From Acidobacteriota bacterium (GTDB taxonomy: Bacteria; Acidobacteriota; Terriglobia; Terriglobales; Acidobacteriaceae), in the NCBI GenBank assembly GCA_013289765.1, contig JABCZI010000005.1, positions 290,368-354,367 of the forward strand: a stretch of 64,000 nt of DNA, read 5' to 3'. Positions 31,866 to 40,633 of the stretch are shown in pieces. How positions within the stretch are numbered: position 1 is the first letter of the stretch; the number at the start of each line of letters is the position of its first letter. A program made the translations under genes and the position numbers. The notes beneath the pieces are model-generated. The model ran no database searches. It was not told where the DNA came from and saw only the letters and a list, made by a program, of their open reading frames with translations.

Positions 31866-33737
31866 TTACAAAATTACAGGATTCGGTTGGGCGGGTTCGG
31901 CCTCGGCGTCCAGACTTGACGCAGCGATGGGCACGCGGAAGCGGAATGTCGTTCCTAACCCTTCCGCCGATTGAAATTCCACCGATCCGTAATGCCACTG
32001 CAAGATTTGGTAGGTCTGCGCCAGGCCAATGCCGCTGCCATCCTTCTTGGTGGTGAAGTAAAGCTCGAAGATTTTATCCTGGGCATCCGGAGGGATACCG
32101 GAACCCTGATCGCTGATTTCGGCGACCACTGCGTTCTCTTCGCGATGCGCCGCGATGGTAAGCTGCCCACCCTGCGACATGGATTGAATGCCATTAATCA
32201 CCACGTTGAGCAACGCCTGCTTCATCAAGTCGAGATCCGCCTTGATGATCAGCGGCTCCGGAAAGACGTTGCGCCGGATGTTCACTCCATGCTGCTCAGC
32301 CTCGGGAGCAGCCAGCAGCGCGACATCGTCCAGCAGTCGCCGGAAGTCCACCTCCACTAAATGAAGTTCACGAGCCCGCATGAAGTCGACCAGCGTCTGC
32401 ACTACACGGTCGAGCCGGTGAATTTCGCTGCCGATGATATCCATGTGCCGCCGCGTATCGGGGTCGAGTTGCGCCAGTTTATTCTGCAAAAGCTGGAGAT
32501 GGAGAACGATCGCGTTGATGGGATTCTTCACTTCATGAGCCACCCCACCGGTCACGCGTCCGCTGGCCGAGAGGCGGCGGGACATCTCGATTTCATCTCC
32601 GATTCGGCGCACCGATTCGGCGTCGCGCATAATCAGCAGAGCGCCGATCTGCGTACTCTTCTCCTGCACAAAATCCAATGAAACCTGCACTCGCCTGCCC
32701 GCGGCGGCGACAAATTCACGTTGCAACAATGGACGCTTGCGCTCGAATGCGTCCCGTATGGTGGCTGCCAACGAAGTGCTGTCGGAAAATACGTCCCGTG
32801 CCGTCTTGCCCAGCAGTTCCCCGCGAGGCGTGCCTAGAAATCGCTCAACCGGCGCGCTCACCAGCACCACCCGGGTATCTCTGGTGAACAACATCAGGCC
32901 GTCCTGCAAGGTGGACATGAGTTGATCGACGTTGTCTTTCAGGGCGGAAAAAATCTCCCGGCTGTCGCGTATCTGCCGCCCCAGGTTGGCGATCTTGAGC
33001 GAGACCAGTCCGAATTCATCGTGTTCCGATTCGTTACCGGAGAATTCTCCGCCCAAGGTTACGCTATCCAGGTTGCGGCTGATTTCCTTCAGAGGGCCAA
33101 GCGCGATATTGGAAATGCCGGCAGCCAGCAGGAGAGAAAGAAAAATCGCCGCGATCGAAAAGTAGATTGCATGCAGCAGGCGAGGCGTAATTTCACTCTG
33201 GAGAAAGACCGTGGAAACACCGATGTGAATCTTGCCAAAAGGAGTTCCGTTTAATTGCAGGGGAAAGCTGACATCGTAAACTGCGAGCGGGCTATAGACG
33301 AGGTGAAGTTGGTCCCAGGAATGGGCGTTCGTGACGGTCTGAAAGTCCTGGCGCGGAGGAACGTGCTTGCCGATCAATTTCGGATTCGTATGCAGCAGCG
33401 CGTAGCCGTTCGCATCGATCACCGATGCGTCGTAGATAAACGGCCACAGGGCAACCTCCGATTCGAGATTGTTCAAAAGGTTCGTATCCATCGGCAGATA
33501 GTCGGCGAGCGCGTGTCTCACCGCGGCTGGATCATTGGTGTCTACCCGTGTGCTGCTCAAGTCGGGAAGATCATTTTCAGCAAAGTAAGCCAGTTGCTGG
33601 GTCAGCCGGTTTGCACTTTCGTAAGCGCTGGTGATGCGCTGCCGCAGTATTTGCGAGATATAAAGATACGAGAACGCCGTCACCATCACGGTAACCATGA
33701 AAGTGATTGCGAGCACGATGATAGCTTTTCGTCGCAT
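31866..33737 (-). CDS. NtrB-type membrane sensor histidine kinase
   Basis: A 623-residue kinase. The N-terminus has a membrane helix, a periplasmic sensing region (about residues 30-185) and a second helix (FSIAAIFLSLLLAAGISNI). HAMP-like and PAS-like domains follow (LQDGLMLFTRDTRVVLVSAP). The HisKA box is GVAHEVKNPINAIVLHLQLL (phospho-His in HEVKN). The HATPase has NVVINGIQSM, SDQGSGIPPDAQDKIF and GSGIGLAQTY. The gene for its likely sigma-54 regulator lies just upstream on the same strand. Confidence 0.92.
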   Translation of the reverse strand: MRRKAIIVLAITFMVTVMVTAFSYLYISQILRQRITSAYESANRLTQQLAYFAENDLPDLSSTRVDTNDPAAVRHALADYLPMDTNLLNNLESEVALWPFIYDASVIDANGYALLHTNPKLIGKHVPPRQDFQTVTNAHSWDQLHLVYSPLAVYDVSFPLQLNGTPFGKIHIGVSTVFLQSEITPRLLHAIYFSIAAIFLSLLLAAGISNIALGPLKEISRNLDSVTLGGEFSGNESEHDEFGLVSLKIANLGRQIRDSREIFSALKDNVDQLMSTLQDGLMLFTRDTRVVLVSAPVERFLGTPRGELLGKTARDVFSDSTSLAATIRDAFERKRPLLQREFVAAAGRRVQVSLDFVQEKSTQIGALLIMRDAESVRRIGDEIEMSRRLSASGRVTGGVAHEVKNPINAIVLHLQLLQNKLAQLDPDTRRHMDIIGSEIHRLDRVVQTLVDFMRARELHLVEVDFRRLLDDVALLAAPEAEQHGVNIRRNVFPEPLIIKADLDLMKQALLNVVINGIQSMSQGGQLTIAAHREENAVVAEISDQGSGIPPDAQDKIFELYFTTKKDGSGIGLAQTYQILQWHYGSVEFQSAEGLGTTFRFRVPIAASSLDAEAEPAQPNPVIL

Positions 33738-33874
33738 AAAAGCAGTGGCCGGCGGTCAGCGATCAGTGATCAGAGTTCGGCCGAAGCAGCGGCATAGAAA
33801 TTCCAATCAAAGTGAGCTGCCGTTTGTACTGACCCCTGACCCCTTACCCGTGGCCACTGCCCACTGATCACCGA
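33738..33874. repeat. Degenerate GATCAGTGATCAG/GTGGCCACTGCC repeats
   Basis: Short, partly inverted copies of GATCAGTGATCAG, CTGATCACCGATCAC, GTGGCCACTGCC and CCCCTGACCCCTTAC fill the gap between the kinase and regulator genes. The arms GCGATCAGTGATCAG and CTGATCACCGATCACTGC could pair across it. Confidence 0.5.
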
Positions 33875-35281
33875 TCACTGCATTTCTTCTTCCTTGCTGC
33901 TAGCAGCGTCGGCAGCGCTGCTGCCGTACTCCTTTAACTTATTATGCAAGGTTTTCAAGCTAATTCCGAGGATTTCCGCGGCCCGGGTCTTGTTATTGCT
34001 GGTAGATTCCAGGGTTTTGAGGATGAGCATTTTTTCCGCCTCACCCACCGTCGTGCCCACGCCTAGTCGGACTGCGTCCGGATCATTGGCGGCGGTGCGC
34101 AGAGGTGCGTGGCCGAATCCAGGAGGCAGATGTTTCGTCTCAATCATTCCGCTATCGCAGACGATGACTGCCCGTTCTATGGTATTGCGCAATTCACGCA
34201 CATTTCCGGGCCATGAATAGCTGGTGAACTGATTCAGCACAGCCTCGCTCACGGCGGCAACTTTGCGGGAATGCTTGGTGCTCATTTCCGACAGAAGAAG
34301 TTGCACCAGGTCGGGGATATCCTCTTTATGTTCCCGCATGGGAGGCATGTGGATGTTAAAAACATTCAGCCGGTAATAAAGATCGCTGCGGAGTTCGCCG
34401 CTGGCAACGGCTTCGTCGGGAATTTTATTTGTCGCTGCCAGCACACGCACATCAACGGAGGTCTCGACCTTACTGCCCAGGCGGCGCAATTTGTGGTCCT
34501 CCAGTACACGCAGCAGCTTGGCTTGAGTGCCCACCGGCATTTCGCCAATTTCATCCAGCAGGATGGTGCCGCCTTCGGCCAGTTCAAAACAGCCCGTGCG
34601 GCGTTCGAGCGCTCCGGTGAACGCGCCCTTTTCGTGGCCGAAGATTTCACTTTCAATCAAGGTTTCGGGAATGGCCGCGCAATTGATAGCGACAAACGGC
34701 CGCTCACGGCGAGGACTAAGTTGATGAATGGTGCGGGCCACCAATTCCTTTCCCGTGCCGCTGGCTCCCGTAATCAGCACCGAGGCTGTGCTCGGGGCCA
34801 CCAGTTCGATCAGCCGGAAGATCTCCTGCATCTTTCGCGAGGCGCCGCGGAGTTGGCCTAGGGAGCCGGAATCCCGCAGTTTGCGACGCGCGCTTTCCAG
34901 TTCCGCCCGGGTTCCGATGAGCGCTGAAGCATTCTGCAACATGGTGCGCAGACGGTTGGTGTCGATGGGCTTGGTGATGTAGTCATACGCGCCCTGGCGC
35001 ATGGCCTGCACCGCGCTATCGATACTGCCTTGGGCCGTGACCACGATCACCGCCATGGCTTCGGAATGCTCTGCCAGTCGTTCAAGCAGTTCGATCCCCC
35101 CCATACGCGGCATCTTAAGGTCGGTTATGACGATGGAAGGCGTCCACTGCGTGGCTTTGTCCAGGCCTTCTACTCCATCGCGCGCGGTTTCGGCTCGATA
35201 TCCCCATGAAGATACTAACTCGGCCAAGCCAGTGCGTTCGTTCTCTTCGTCCTCGACGATCAGTACTTTTTCGTGGCTCAT
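33875..35281 (-). CDS. Sigma-54-dependent response regulator (NtrC family)
   Basis: A 468-residue activator in three parts. The receiver (residues about 1-120) has [12 protein letters not shown] and [12 protein letters not shown] with the phospho-Asp. The AAA+ domain (about 140-380) has [12 protein letters not shown] (Walker A), [12 protein letters not shown] (GAFTGA, contacts sigma-54) and [12 protein letters not shown] (Walker B). The C-terminal HTH_8 is [20 protein letters not shown]. It pairs with the sensor kinase 137 bases downstream. Target genes unknown; I could not identify a sigma-54 promoter with confidence. Confidence 0.93.
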   Translation of the reverse strand: MSHEKVLIVEDEENERTGLAELVSSWGYRAETARDGVEGLDKATQWTPSIVITDLKMPRMGGIELLERLAEHSEAMAVIVVTAQGSIDSAVQAMRQGAYDYITKPIDTNRLRTMLQNASALIGTRAELESARRKLRDSGSLGQLRGASRKMQEIFRLIELVAPSTASVLITGASGTGKELVARTIHQLSPRRERPFVAINCAAIPETLIESEIFGHEKGAFTGALERRTGCFELAEGGTILLDEIGEMPVGTQAKLLRVLEDHKLRRLGSKVETSVDVRVLAATNKIPDEAVASGELRSDLYYRLNVFNIHMPPMREHKEDIPDLVQLLLSEMSTKHSRKVAAVSEAVLNQFTSYSWPGNVRELRNTIERAVIVCDSGMIETKHLPPGFGHAPLRTAANDPDAVRLGVGTTVGEAEKMLILKTLESTSNNKTRAAEILGISLKTLHNKLKEYGSSAADAASSKEEEMQ

Positions 35282-35608
35282 TCTTAATGTTTTGCCTGCT
35301 GGGTCAGATTCATTTTTTCTCGATTACTAAACCAAGACTACAACCATACGCGGCTACCTTCGTGCGGAGCAAGGCGAGAGACGACAGCACTTTGCGGCTC
35401 GCTCTTAAATTCTTTGAGAGGAGTACCCTGACCCGGTACCGCAATAATCAATCCTTTGAATCGGCCTTTGAGGGCTATTATTACCTGCGGTAGAATTGCA
35501 GTTTTCCGAATTGCGGTCAAAGTCGACTAGGTGCGCCAATTTATCTTTCCAAGCCGCCGCTCACGGCTGGCGCGCACCGAACGCGAGTCGACGATTCACG
35601 GAGGACAA
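35282..35608. other. Upstream region between a divergent regulator and ompA-like gene
   Basis: About 330 bases with GAATTGCAGTTTTCC and GAATTGCGGTC direct repeats (35492-35517). It presumably holds divergent promoters. No gene was recognised. Confidence 0.4.
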
Positions 35609-37414
35609 ATGTCACCTAGTTTCAATCTAAGCAAGACCTTCACAGTCTTCGCACTGTTCGTGCTTTTGTCGATGTCACTTATCTCGACTCCCGCACTCGC
35701 GCAGAGCGACTCGAATCCTAAATGGGATTTGTTTGTCGGCTATCAATGGCTGCATCCTGGCGGCACCGTGCCCGCGCCCTTCGGCGATCCTAATAATCCA
35801 ACCCCGTTCAAGATACCCGACATGGCGAAGGGCTTTGGTTCAGCCTTCACTTACAATTTCGACCCGCATTGGGGATTGGAACTCGATCTAGGGCACAACT
35901 GGGGCGATAGCAATTACGAAACCACCGGATCGGTCGGGCCGCGATTCATGTGGCGTACGGATAGCGGAAATTATTTTCTGCATGCCCTGGTCAGCCTTAA
36001 TCGCGCAAGCGTAAGCGGACTCAACCCCGACAACGGAGTCGGAGCCATCCTTGGCGGCGGCATGGATTTACCCATCAACAAGACTCTGGCTTGGCGCCTG
36101 TTTGAAGCCGACTATGTATTCGGCCACCATAACTATTCCGGTGATGCGGCGCCGCAATTTCCCGATTTGCGCCGGCCATCGTTTGAGGGTGTCCGCCTGC
36201 GCACTGGACTTGTGTTTAGTTGGGGAGGCGCGCCTCCTGTAGCGCCAGCCGCAAGTTGTTCGGTACAGCCGAGTGAAGTGATGGTGGGCGAGCCCGTTAC
36301 CGCGACGGCGACAGCCAGCAACTTCAATCCCAAGCACTCCCTCACTTATTCTTGGAGCGCTACTGCAGGCCATGTCTCCGGCAAAGACACGACTGCCCAG
36401 ATCGATACCACAAATCTGGCCCCTGGCAGCTACACGGTCACCGTTCATGTGACTGACCCGAGGGAAAAGAAAAACAACGAGGCCAGTGCCTCGTCGAGCT
36501 TTACGGTGAAGCCGCTTCCTCCTAAGAATCCCCCAACTATTTCTATCTCGGCCAGCCCCACAAGCCTGCCAGTTGGCGGCACGGCGAACTTGTCGGCCAA
36601 CTGCAGCAGCCCGGATGGCGTTCCCGTCACGGTCTCTGGTTGGACTTCCAATGGCGGGACGGTTACTGGTACCGGTCCTTCTGCCGTGTTGAATACAGCG
36701 GGCGTTGCGCCAGGTTCAATCACGGTCACCGGCACCTGCACTGATTCACGCGGTCTGACCGGTCAGGGCTCGGCTCAGGTGATGGTGGAGAACCCGCCAC
36801 ATAATCCTGAGATCGAGGTACTGGAAGCGCGGCTCGCACTGCACAGTATTTACTTTCCGACGGCCATGCCGCCGGTCAAGAATCCCAATGGCGGTTTGGT
36901 CGCCAGCCAGCGCCAAACTTTGGTTGCGCTCGCTGCCGATTTCAAGAAATATCTTGAAAGCAAGCCGGACGCACACCTCATTCTCGAAGGCCACGCGGAT
37001 ATCCGCGGCTCTGATGAATACAATCAGGCGCTTTCCGAGCGTCGCGTAAATAGCACGAAGCACTTTCTCATCGAACAGGGAGTTCCGGAGGCGAATATCG
37101 AAACCAAAGCCTACGGCAAGCAGCGAAACCTGTCCGACGAAGAAGTGAAGGCTGCGGTCGAGAATAATCCTGAGGTGACTTCCGAAGAGCGCCAAAGATC
37201 GCTCAGGAACCTGAGGACGATCCGGCTGGCGAGCAATCGTCGTGTGGACGTCACTCTGAGCACAACGGGACAATCCTCGGTTCGCCAGTTCCCATTCAAT
37301 GCCGCGGATTCTCTGACGCTAATCGGCGGCAGGGAAGCGGAGGCCACAGCTAAGAAAAAGACTACGCCGGCCCGGAAAAAGGCCGCGCCGAAAAAGAGTA
37401 CGAAGCAACCGTAA
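35609..37414 (+). CDS. Outer-membrane OmpA-family protein with Ig-like domains and basic tail
   Basis: A 601-residue exported protein; the start at 35609 follows GGAGGA. After the signal peptide (ending PALAQ), residues about 30-210 resemble an outer-membrane beta-barrel (WDLFVGYQWLHPGG, DPHWGLELDLGHNWGD). About 215-400 hold two PKD/Ig-like repeats, both with SYTVTV- or TNGG-type strands. Residues about 430-570 form an OmpA-like peptidoglycan-binding domain: LILEGHADIRGSDEYNQALS, then ERRVNSTKHFL. The protein ends in a Lys/Pro/Ala-rich tail (about 24 residues), unusual for OmpA proteins. The last 30 codons and terminator are duplicated downstream. Confidence 0.82.
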   Translation: MSPSFNLSKTFTVFALFVLLSMSLISTPALAQSDSNPKWDLFVGYQWLHPGGTVPAPFGDPNNPTPFKIPDMAKGFGSAFTYNFDPHWGLELDLGHNWGDSNYETTGSVGPRFMWRTDSGNYFLHALVSLNRASVSGLNPDNGVGAILGGGMDLPINKTLAWRLFEADYVFGHHNYSGDAAPQFPDLRRPSFEGVRLRTGLVFSWGGAPPVAPAASCSVQPSEVMVGEPVTATATASNFNPKHSLTYSWSATAGHVSGKDTTAQIDTTNLAPGSYTVTVHVTDPREKKNNEASASSSFTVKPLPPKNPPTISISASPTSLPVGGTANLSANCSSPDGVPVTVSGWTSNGGTVTGTGPSAVLNTAGVAPGSITVTGTCTDSRGLTGQGSAQVMVENPPHNPEIEVLEARLALHSIYFPTAMPPVKNPNGGLVASQRQTLVALAADFKKYLESKPDAHLILEGHADIRGSDEYNQALSERRVNSTKHFLIEQGVPEANIETKAYGKQRNLSDEEVKAAVENNPEVTSEERQRSLRNLRTIRLASNRRVDVTLSTTGQSSVRQFPFNAADSLTLIGGREAEATAKKKTTPARKKAAPKKSTKQP

Positions 37415-37476
37415 GGGCGTAAGTCAGGAACATTTTCGCGGAGGACTTAACCGTCCTCCGCGTTTTCTTGCAAGGG
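37321..37476 (+). repeat. Copy 1 of a 156-base duplication (3' end of ompA-like gene and terminator)
   Basis: It matches 38870-39025 with six substitutions and no gaps. The four in coding sequence are all third-position and silent in the ompA-like frame. Confidence 0.9.
37437..37470 (+). terminator. Intrinsic terminator of the ompA-like gene
   Basis: Perfect stem CGCGGAGGAC with loop TTAACC and GTCCTCCGCG, followed by TTTTCTTG. Confidence 0.9.
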
Positions 37477-37559
37477 GTGTCAGTTTGAAATCGCGGGCTT
37501 GCCTATCCTTGGGCTACCACGAATGAGGGGCGGGTGGTCCAGGTTTTGAGCTTGCCGGC

Positions 37560-37760
37560 ATCAGCAACACCGCAGGGTGCCCCGTCATTCGGGTTCTTTG
37601 CGTAGGGACTGCCCTGAGCTTTTCGGAGGGGCGGGAGTCGGGAATGCCTGCACAACTGGGTTGGTTACGGGCCCCGCGATTCAACAAGTCAGCAAGCATC
37701 GGCAGCATCGCCGCCCACCCTTGTAAAAAACGCAAGGATGGGGCACCCTCTGTGGGAATG
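37560..37760. repeat. Extragenic palindromic elements
   Basis: CCGCAGGGTGCCCCGTC begins near 37570 and is followed by GGGTTCTTTGCG. CTGCCCTGAGC is at 37609-37619. Near 37713-37747, GCCCACCCTTG and CAAGGATGGGGCACC form an imperfect inverted pair. Each resembles elements elsewhere in the window. This region and the rest of 37.4-38.0 kb hold no recognised gene. Confidence 0.55.
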
Positions 37761-38013
37761 GCGCACACCAACATCATTTAAAGGTGGGCCATCCGCCGCT
37801 TTAAATCAAGAGACTCGATGATGCCCCTCTCGGTTTTCCAAAATTCAGCCTCGGGTCAGTCGGTTTTCGTAACAAAATAAAATGAGCCTAGTGGTTGTAT
37901 CGAAAACGAGTATCATCTTCGCAATTGCAAGCGGAATATCTGCCATTTGCCAACTTGATCGCGATAAGTATTTCGCCACCGCGGTCCACGGATAGCGCAA
38001 AGGAGTTGCTGCC

Positions 38014-38724
38014 ATGAAGGGCGTGTCGATGTTTTTACTGCTTCCCTTTGTATTGGCTTTTAACAGCGGGCAGTCCCCAGAGGCGATAAAGGCCGAGCAC
38101 GCCAAACAATACTCGGACTACCACACGGGCGTAGATATTGGGCGTGAAACGCGAGCAGGAAACGATGTGGTAAGAGGCATGGAGATTGCTCCTCCACTGT
38201 ACGCATTTGACCGCTCCGAAAACCTTCCCAAGTATCCCGATCCTGGACTACGGAGTATCGCCTGTGTTGCGGATGCCATCATACTGGGATTACCAATATC
38301 GGCAGAAACCGGCGTTACCGAAGCTGGGGACTTTCTGTTCACCGATTATGTTGTCAGCGTGAAGTCGATTATAAAGGCCCGCCCACCTGAGCCGCTAATT
38401 GCAGGTTCGAGGATCGTTATTACCCGTCCGGGTGGTGAAACAAAGCTCAATGGGCACGAAGTAAGAATGACGGTCGCTAACTTTCCGCTGCTTGAATCGA
38501 ACCAGCAATATTTGTTGTTCCTCAGATACTTGCCCGAGACGAACACTTACAGAGCCTTCCGGAGTGGAACATTCATCCTGACCTCTAAGGGCGGCGTAGC
38601 CCCGATTGACAATTCCGCGCAGAAGCTAGGCGCAAAAAGTTCTCAGCGACAGGATGCGTTCCTGACAGAAGTGCGTGCTGCCGTGTCAGCGCCTTGCTCC
38701 GGCGTGACCCCGACTCTCAATTAA
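38014..38724 (+). CDS. Exported protein of unknown function
   Basis: A 236-residue protein with AAAGGAG upstream. The signal peptide (VSMFLLLPFVLAFNSGQ) is followed by a beta-rich domain with ITRPGGETKLNGHEVRMTVA and NQQYLLFLRYLPETNTYRAF. These strands suggest a small all-beta or lipocalin-like fold. No catalytic motif is seen. A truncated gene follows 10 bases downstream, possibly from the same transcript. Confidence 0.6.
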   Translation: MKGVSMFLLLPFVLAFNSGQSPEAIKAEHAKQYSDYHTGVDIGRETRAGNDVVRGMEIAPPLYAFDRSENLPKYPDPGLRSIACVADAIILGLPISAETGVTEAGDFLFTDYVVSVKSIIKARPPEPLIAGSRIVITRPGGETKLNGHEVRMTVANFPLLESNQQYLLFLRYLPETNTYRAFRSGTFILTSKGGVAPIDNSAQKLGAKSSQRQDAFLTEVRAAVSAPCSGVTPTLN

Positions 38725-38734
38725 GGGTGCCCGC

Positions 38735-38971
38735 ATGAACCACAGAAAAGCATTGAAACTCGCTCTCATCGTCGGCCTTATGAGCTGTCCCCGTCAACTA
38801 TGGAGTACCTGCCCAACTCAGAATGACAGAGCATTCCAACAGAATTCGACTGTCTATTACTCACTGGGAAATCGGCGGCAGGGAAGCGGAGGCCACAGCC
38901 AAGAAAAAGACTACGCCAGCCCGGAAAAAGGCTGCTCCGAAAAAGAGTACGAAGCAACCGTAAGGGCGTAA
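38735..38971 (+). pseudogene. Truncated secreted-protein gene fused to duplicated ompA tail
   Basis: The first 45 codons encode a normal-looking signal peptide and mature N-terminus (MNHRKALKLALIVGLMSCPR, then LWSTCPTQNDRAFQQNSTVY). At base 38870 the sequence switches into the 156-base duplication, read here in a different frame from the ompA-like gene. The last 33 codons are therefore an artefact of the junction. The original 3' part of this gene is gone, so a functional product is unlikely. Family unrecognised. Confidence 0.65.
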
Positions 38972-39025
38972 GTCAGAAACACTTTCGCGGAGGACTTAAC
39001 CGTCCTCCGCGTTTTCTTGCAAGGG
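38870..39025 (+). repeat. Copy 2 of the 156-base duplication
   Basis: About 96 percent identical to 37321-37476. It preserves the ompA-like reading frame and stop, but lacks the rest of that gene. Confidence 0.9.
38986..39019 (+). terminator. Duplicated intrinsic terminator
   Basis: Identical hairpin CGCGGAGGAC-TTAACC-GTCCTCCGCG followed by TTTTCTTG, presumably functional for the genes at 38.0-38.97 kb. Confidence 0.85.
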
Positions 39026-39282
39026 TGGACAGCCGCCGAGGGGTGAAGTCGCTACATTAGGGACAGACAAACAGGACACCACTGCGATCCGGATGCTCCG
39101 GCAGATCCCCCAACAATAATTTTGCAAACTCATGACAGGGCAATGACAAACCGGAGCCGGTCGCGATTCTAGCATTCCCTAGCATTAGTCAGAGAAAGTG
39201 CGGTTCGGACAGTTTTCGACGTTTGCTTTGAAGCTGCTTCGTGGCCCAGCCTTATCTCTGAGCTTCCGCTAAAAGGAGACTT

Positions 39283-40350
39283 ATGCAGCGTCACAGGAGT
39301 GCTTTCGCCGCTTGCCTCGGATTTGCCTTACTTTTTGTTTCCAACGCAGCCCTGGCGCAATATCAACTTGCGAATCTAAGTTCAAACCAGGTAAAAGCCG
39401 CTAGACACGACGATCCATTGCTGGTGAATGCGTGGGGTTTGGTTCACGCACCCGGCTCACCTTGGTGGATCAGTGACAACGGTTCAGGATGGTCGACCCT
39501 TTACGATGGCAGCGGCACGGCACAGGGATTGAGGGTTTTGATTCCCACGGCAGGAAACGGCCCGCAGTCACCAACCGGGGCAAACGGTCCCGGCACGCCA
39601 ACAGGGGTTGTGTGGAGCGCATCGACGAGCGGCGAGTTTCAAGTGCAAGGATGGCCCTCGCTTTTCTTATTTGCCACACAGGATGGAACCATCAGCGGAT
39701 GGACATTTCAGTCGAATGCTAACAAGGCAATTCTGGCGGTAGACAACTCGTCCAAGAAATCTGTTTACACTGGCCTGGCGATCACGAACAAGCCTTCAGG
39801 TAACCGCTTGTACGCGGCCGACATGGCGAACAACGAGGTAGCTGTATTCGATGGAAACTTTGCCCCTTTGTCTCCGATCATTGATACAGCGGTGCCTCCT
39901 GGTTTTGCGCCGTTCGGCGTCCGAGACATCGATGGACTGGTCTATGTGACGTATGCCAATGTGGCGGGTGGCAACGGCGGCTTCGTTGATGTCTTCCGAG
40001 AGGATGGTACGCCCGTGACCCCAGGGCAGCACCTGCTCCAGGGCGCGCCGCTGAATCAGCCTTGGGGAATTGCCGCAGCCTCGAGCAACTTTGGACCGCT
40101 GAGCAACACGCTGCTGATCTCCAACAATACGAACAATGGAACCATCAATGCCTTCGACGCATTGACCGGCCAGTTCGTGGGAAGGCTCAAGGACACAAGC
40201 GGCAAGGCTATCGTGATTGACCAGCTTTGGGGGATTGATTTTGGCGATGGCACGAAGGGTGGGCAGAACGGGGGGCGGAACGAGCTGTTCTTCACCGCCG
40301 GCCCTTCAAACAATCTAGCTGGGACGTTCGGGGTTATCGTGTTCAAGTAA
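39283..40350 (+). CDS. TIGR03118-type secreted beta-propeller protein
   Basis: A 355-residue exported protein starting with a signal peptide (ending NAALAQ). The opening YQLANLSSNQ followed by HDDPLLVNAWGLVHAPGSPW and WISDNGSGWSTLYDG is the signature I recall for the TIGR03118 family. Repeated NxxAFDxxTG- and LWGIDFGDG-type strands imply a propeller. Such proteins are abundant in acidobacteria; their role is unknown. About 250 bases separate it from the duplicated terminator. Confidence 0.85.
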   Translation: MQRHRSAFAACLGFALLFVSNAALAQYQLANLSSNQVKAARHDDPLLVNAWGLVHAPGSPWWISDNGSGWSTLYDGSGTAQGLRVLIPTAGNGPQSPTGANGPGTPTGVVWSASTSGEFQVQGWPSLFLFATQDGTISGWTFQSNANKAILAVDNSSKKSVYTGLAITNKPSGNRLYAADMANNEVAVFDGNFAPLSPIIDTAVPPGFAPFGVRDIDGLVYVTYANVAGGNGGFVDVFREDGTPVTPGQHLLQGAPLNQPWGIAAASSNFGPLSNTLLISNNTNNGTINAFDALTGQFVGRLKDTSGKAIVIDQLWGIDFGDGTKGGQNGGRNELFFTAGPSNNLAGTFGVIVFK

Positions 40351-40401
40351 GCGTGTTCATCTAAGAATGATCTCGCATGCGCGATATCACTCGAGGAGAG
40401 G

Positions 40402-40447
40402 CCGCAGGGCGCCCGTCCTTCGCGTTCTTTGCGAAGGATGGGCACCC
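40402..40447. repeat. Extragenic palindrome with 17-base imperfect arms
   Basis: GGGCGCCCGTCCTTCGC (40407-40423), a seven-base loop and GCGAAGGATGGGCACCC (40431-40447). It is related to the elements near 21.8 and 37.6 kb. Confidence 0.7.
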
Positions 40448-40633
40448 ACTTTGTAGCTTATGCAACGAGGTCGAAAGCCTCGGCTACCCCACCGATTCCA
40501 TGACTCCACTCCTTCCCCCCGCGCGCAACTTCTACACGCCCACCCTCTCCTTGCAATCCTATCTGCTTGATTCCCTTGACTCGCATCTGGTACTTCACTT
40601 GCCACTTACACAAAAATAGACACCCGGGCGACC

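Noticed and set aside
39026..39282. Possible small gene between the duplicated terminator and the TIGR03118 gene
   Set aside because: No frame with a start codon, ribosome-binding site and plausible product; it is likely promoter DNA.
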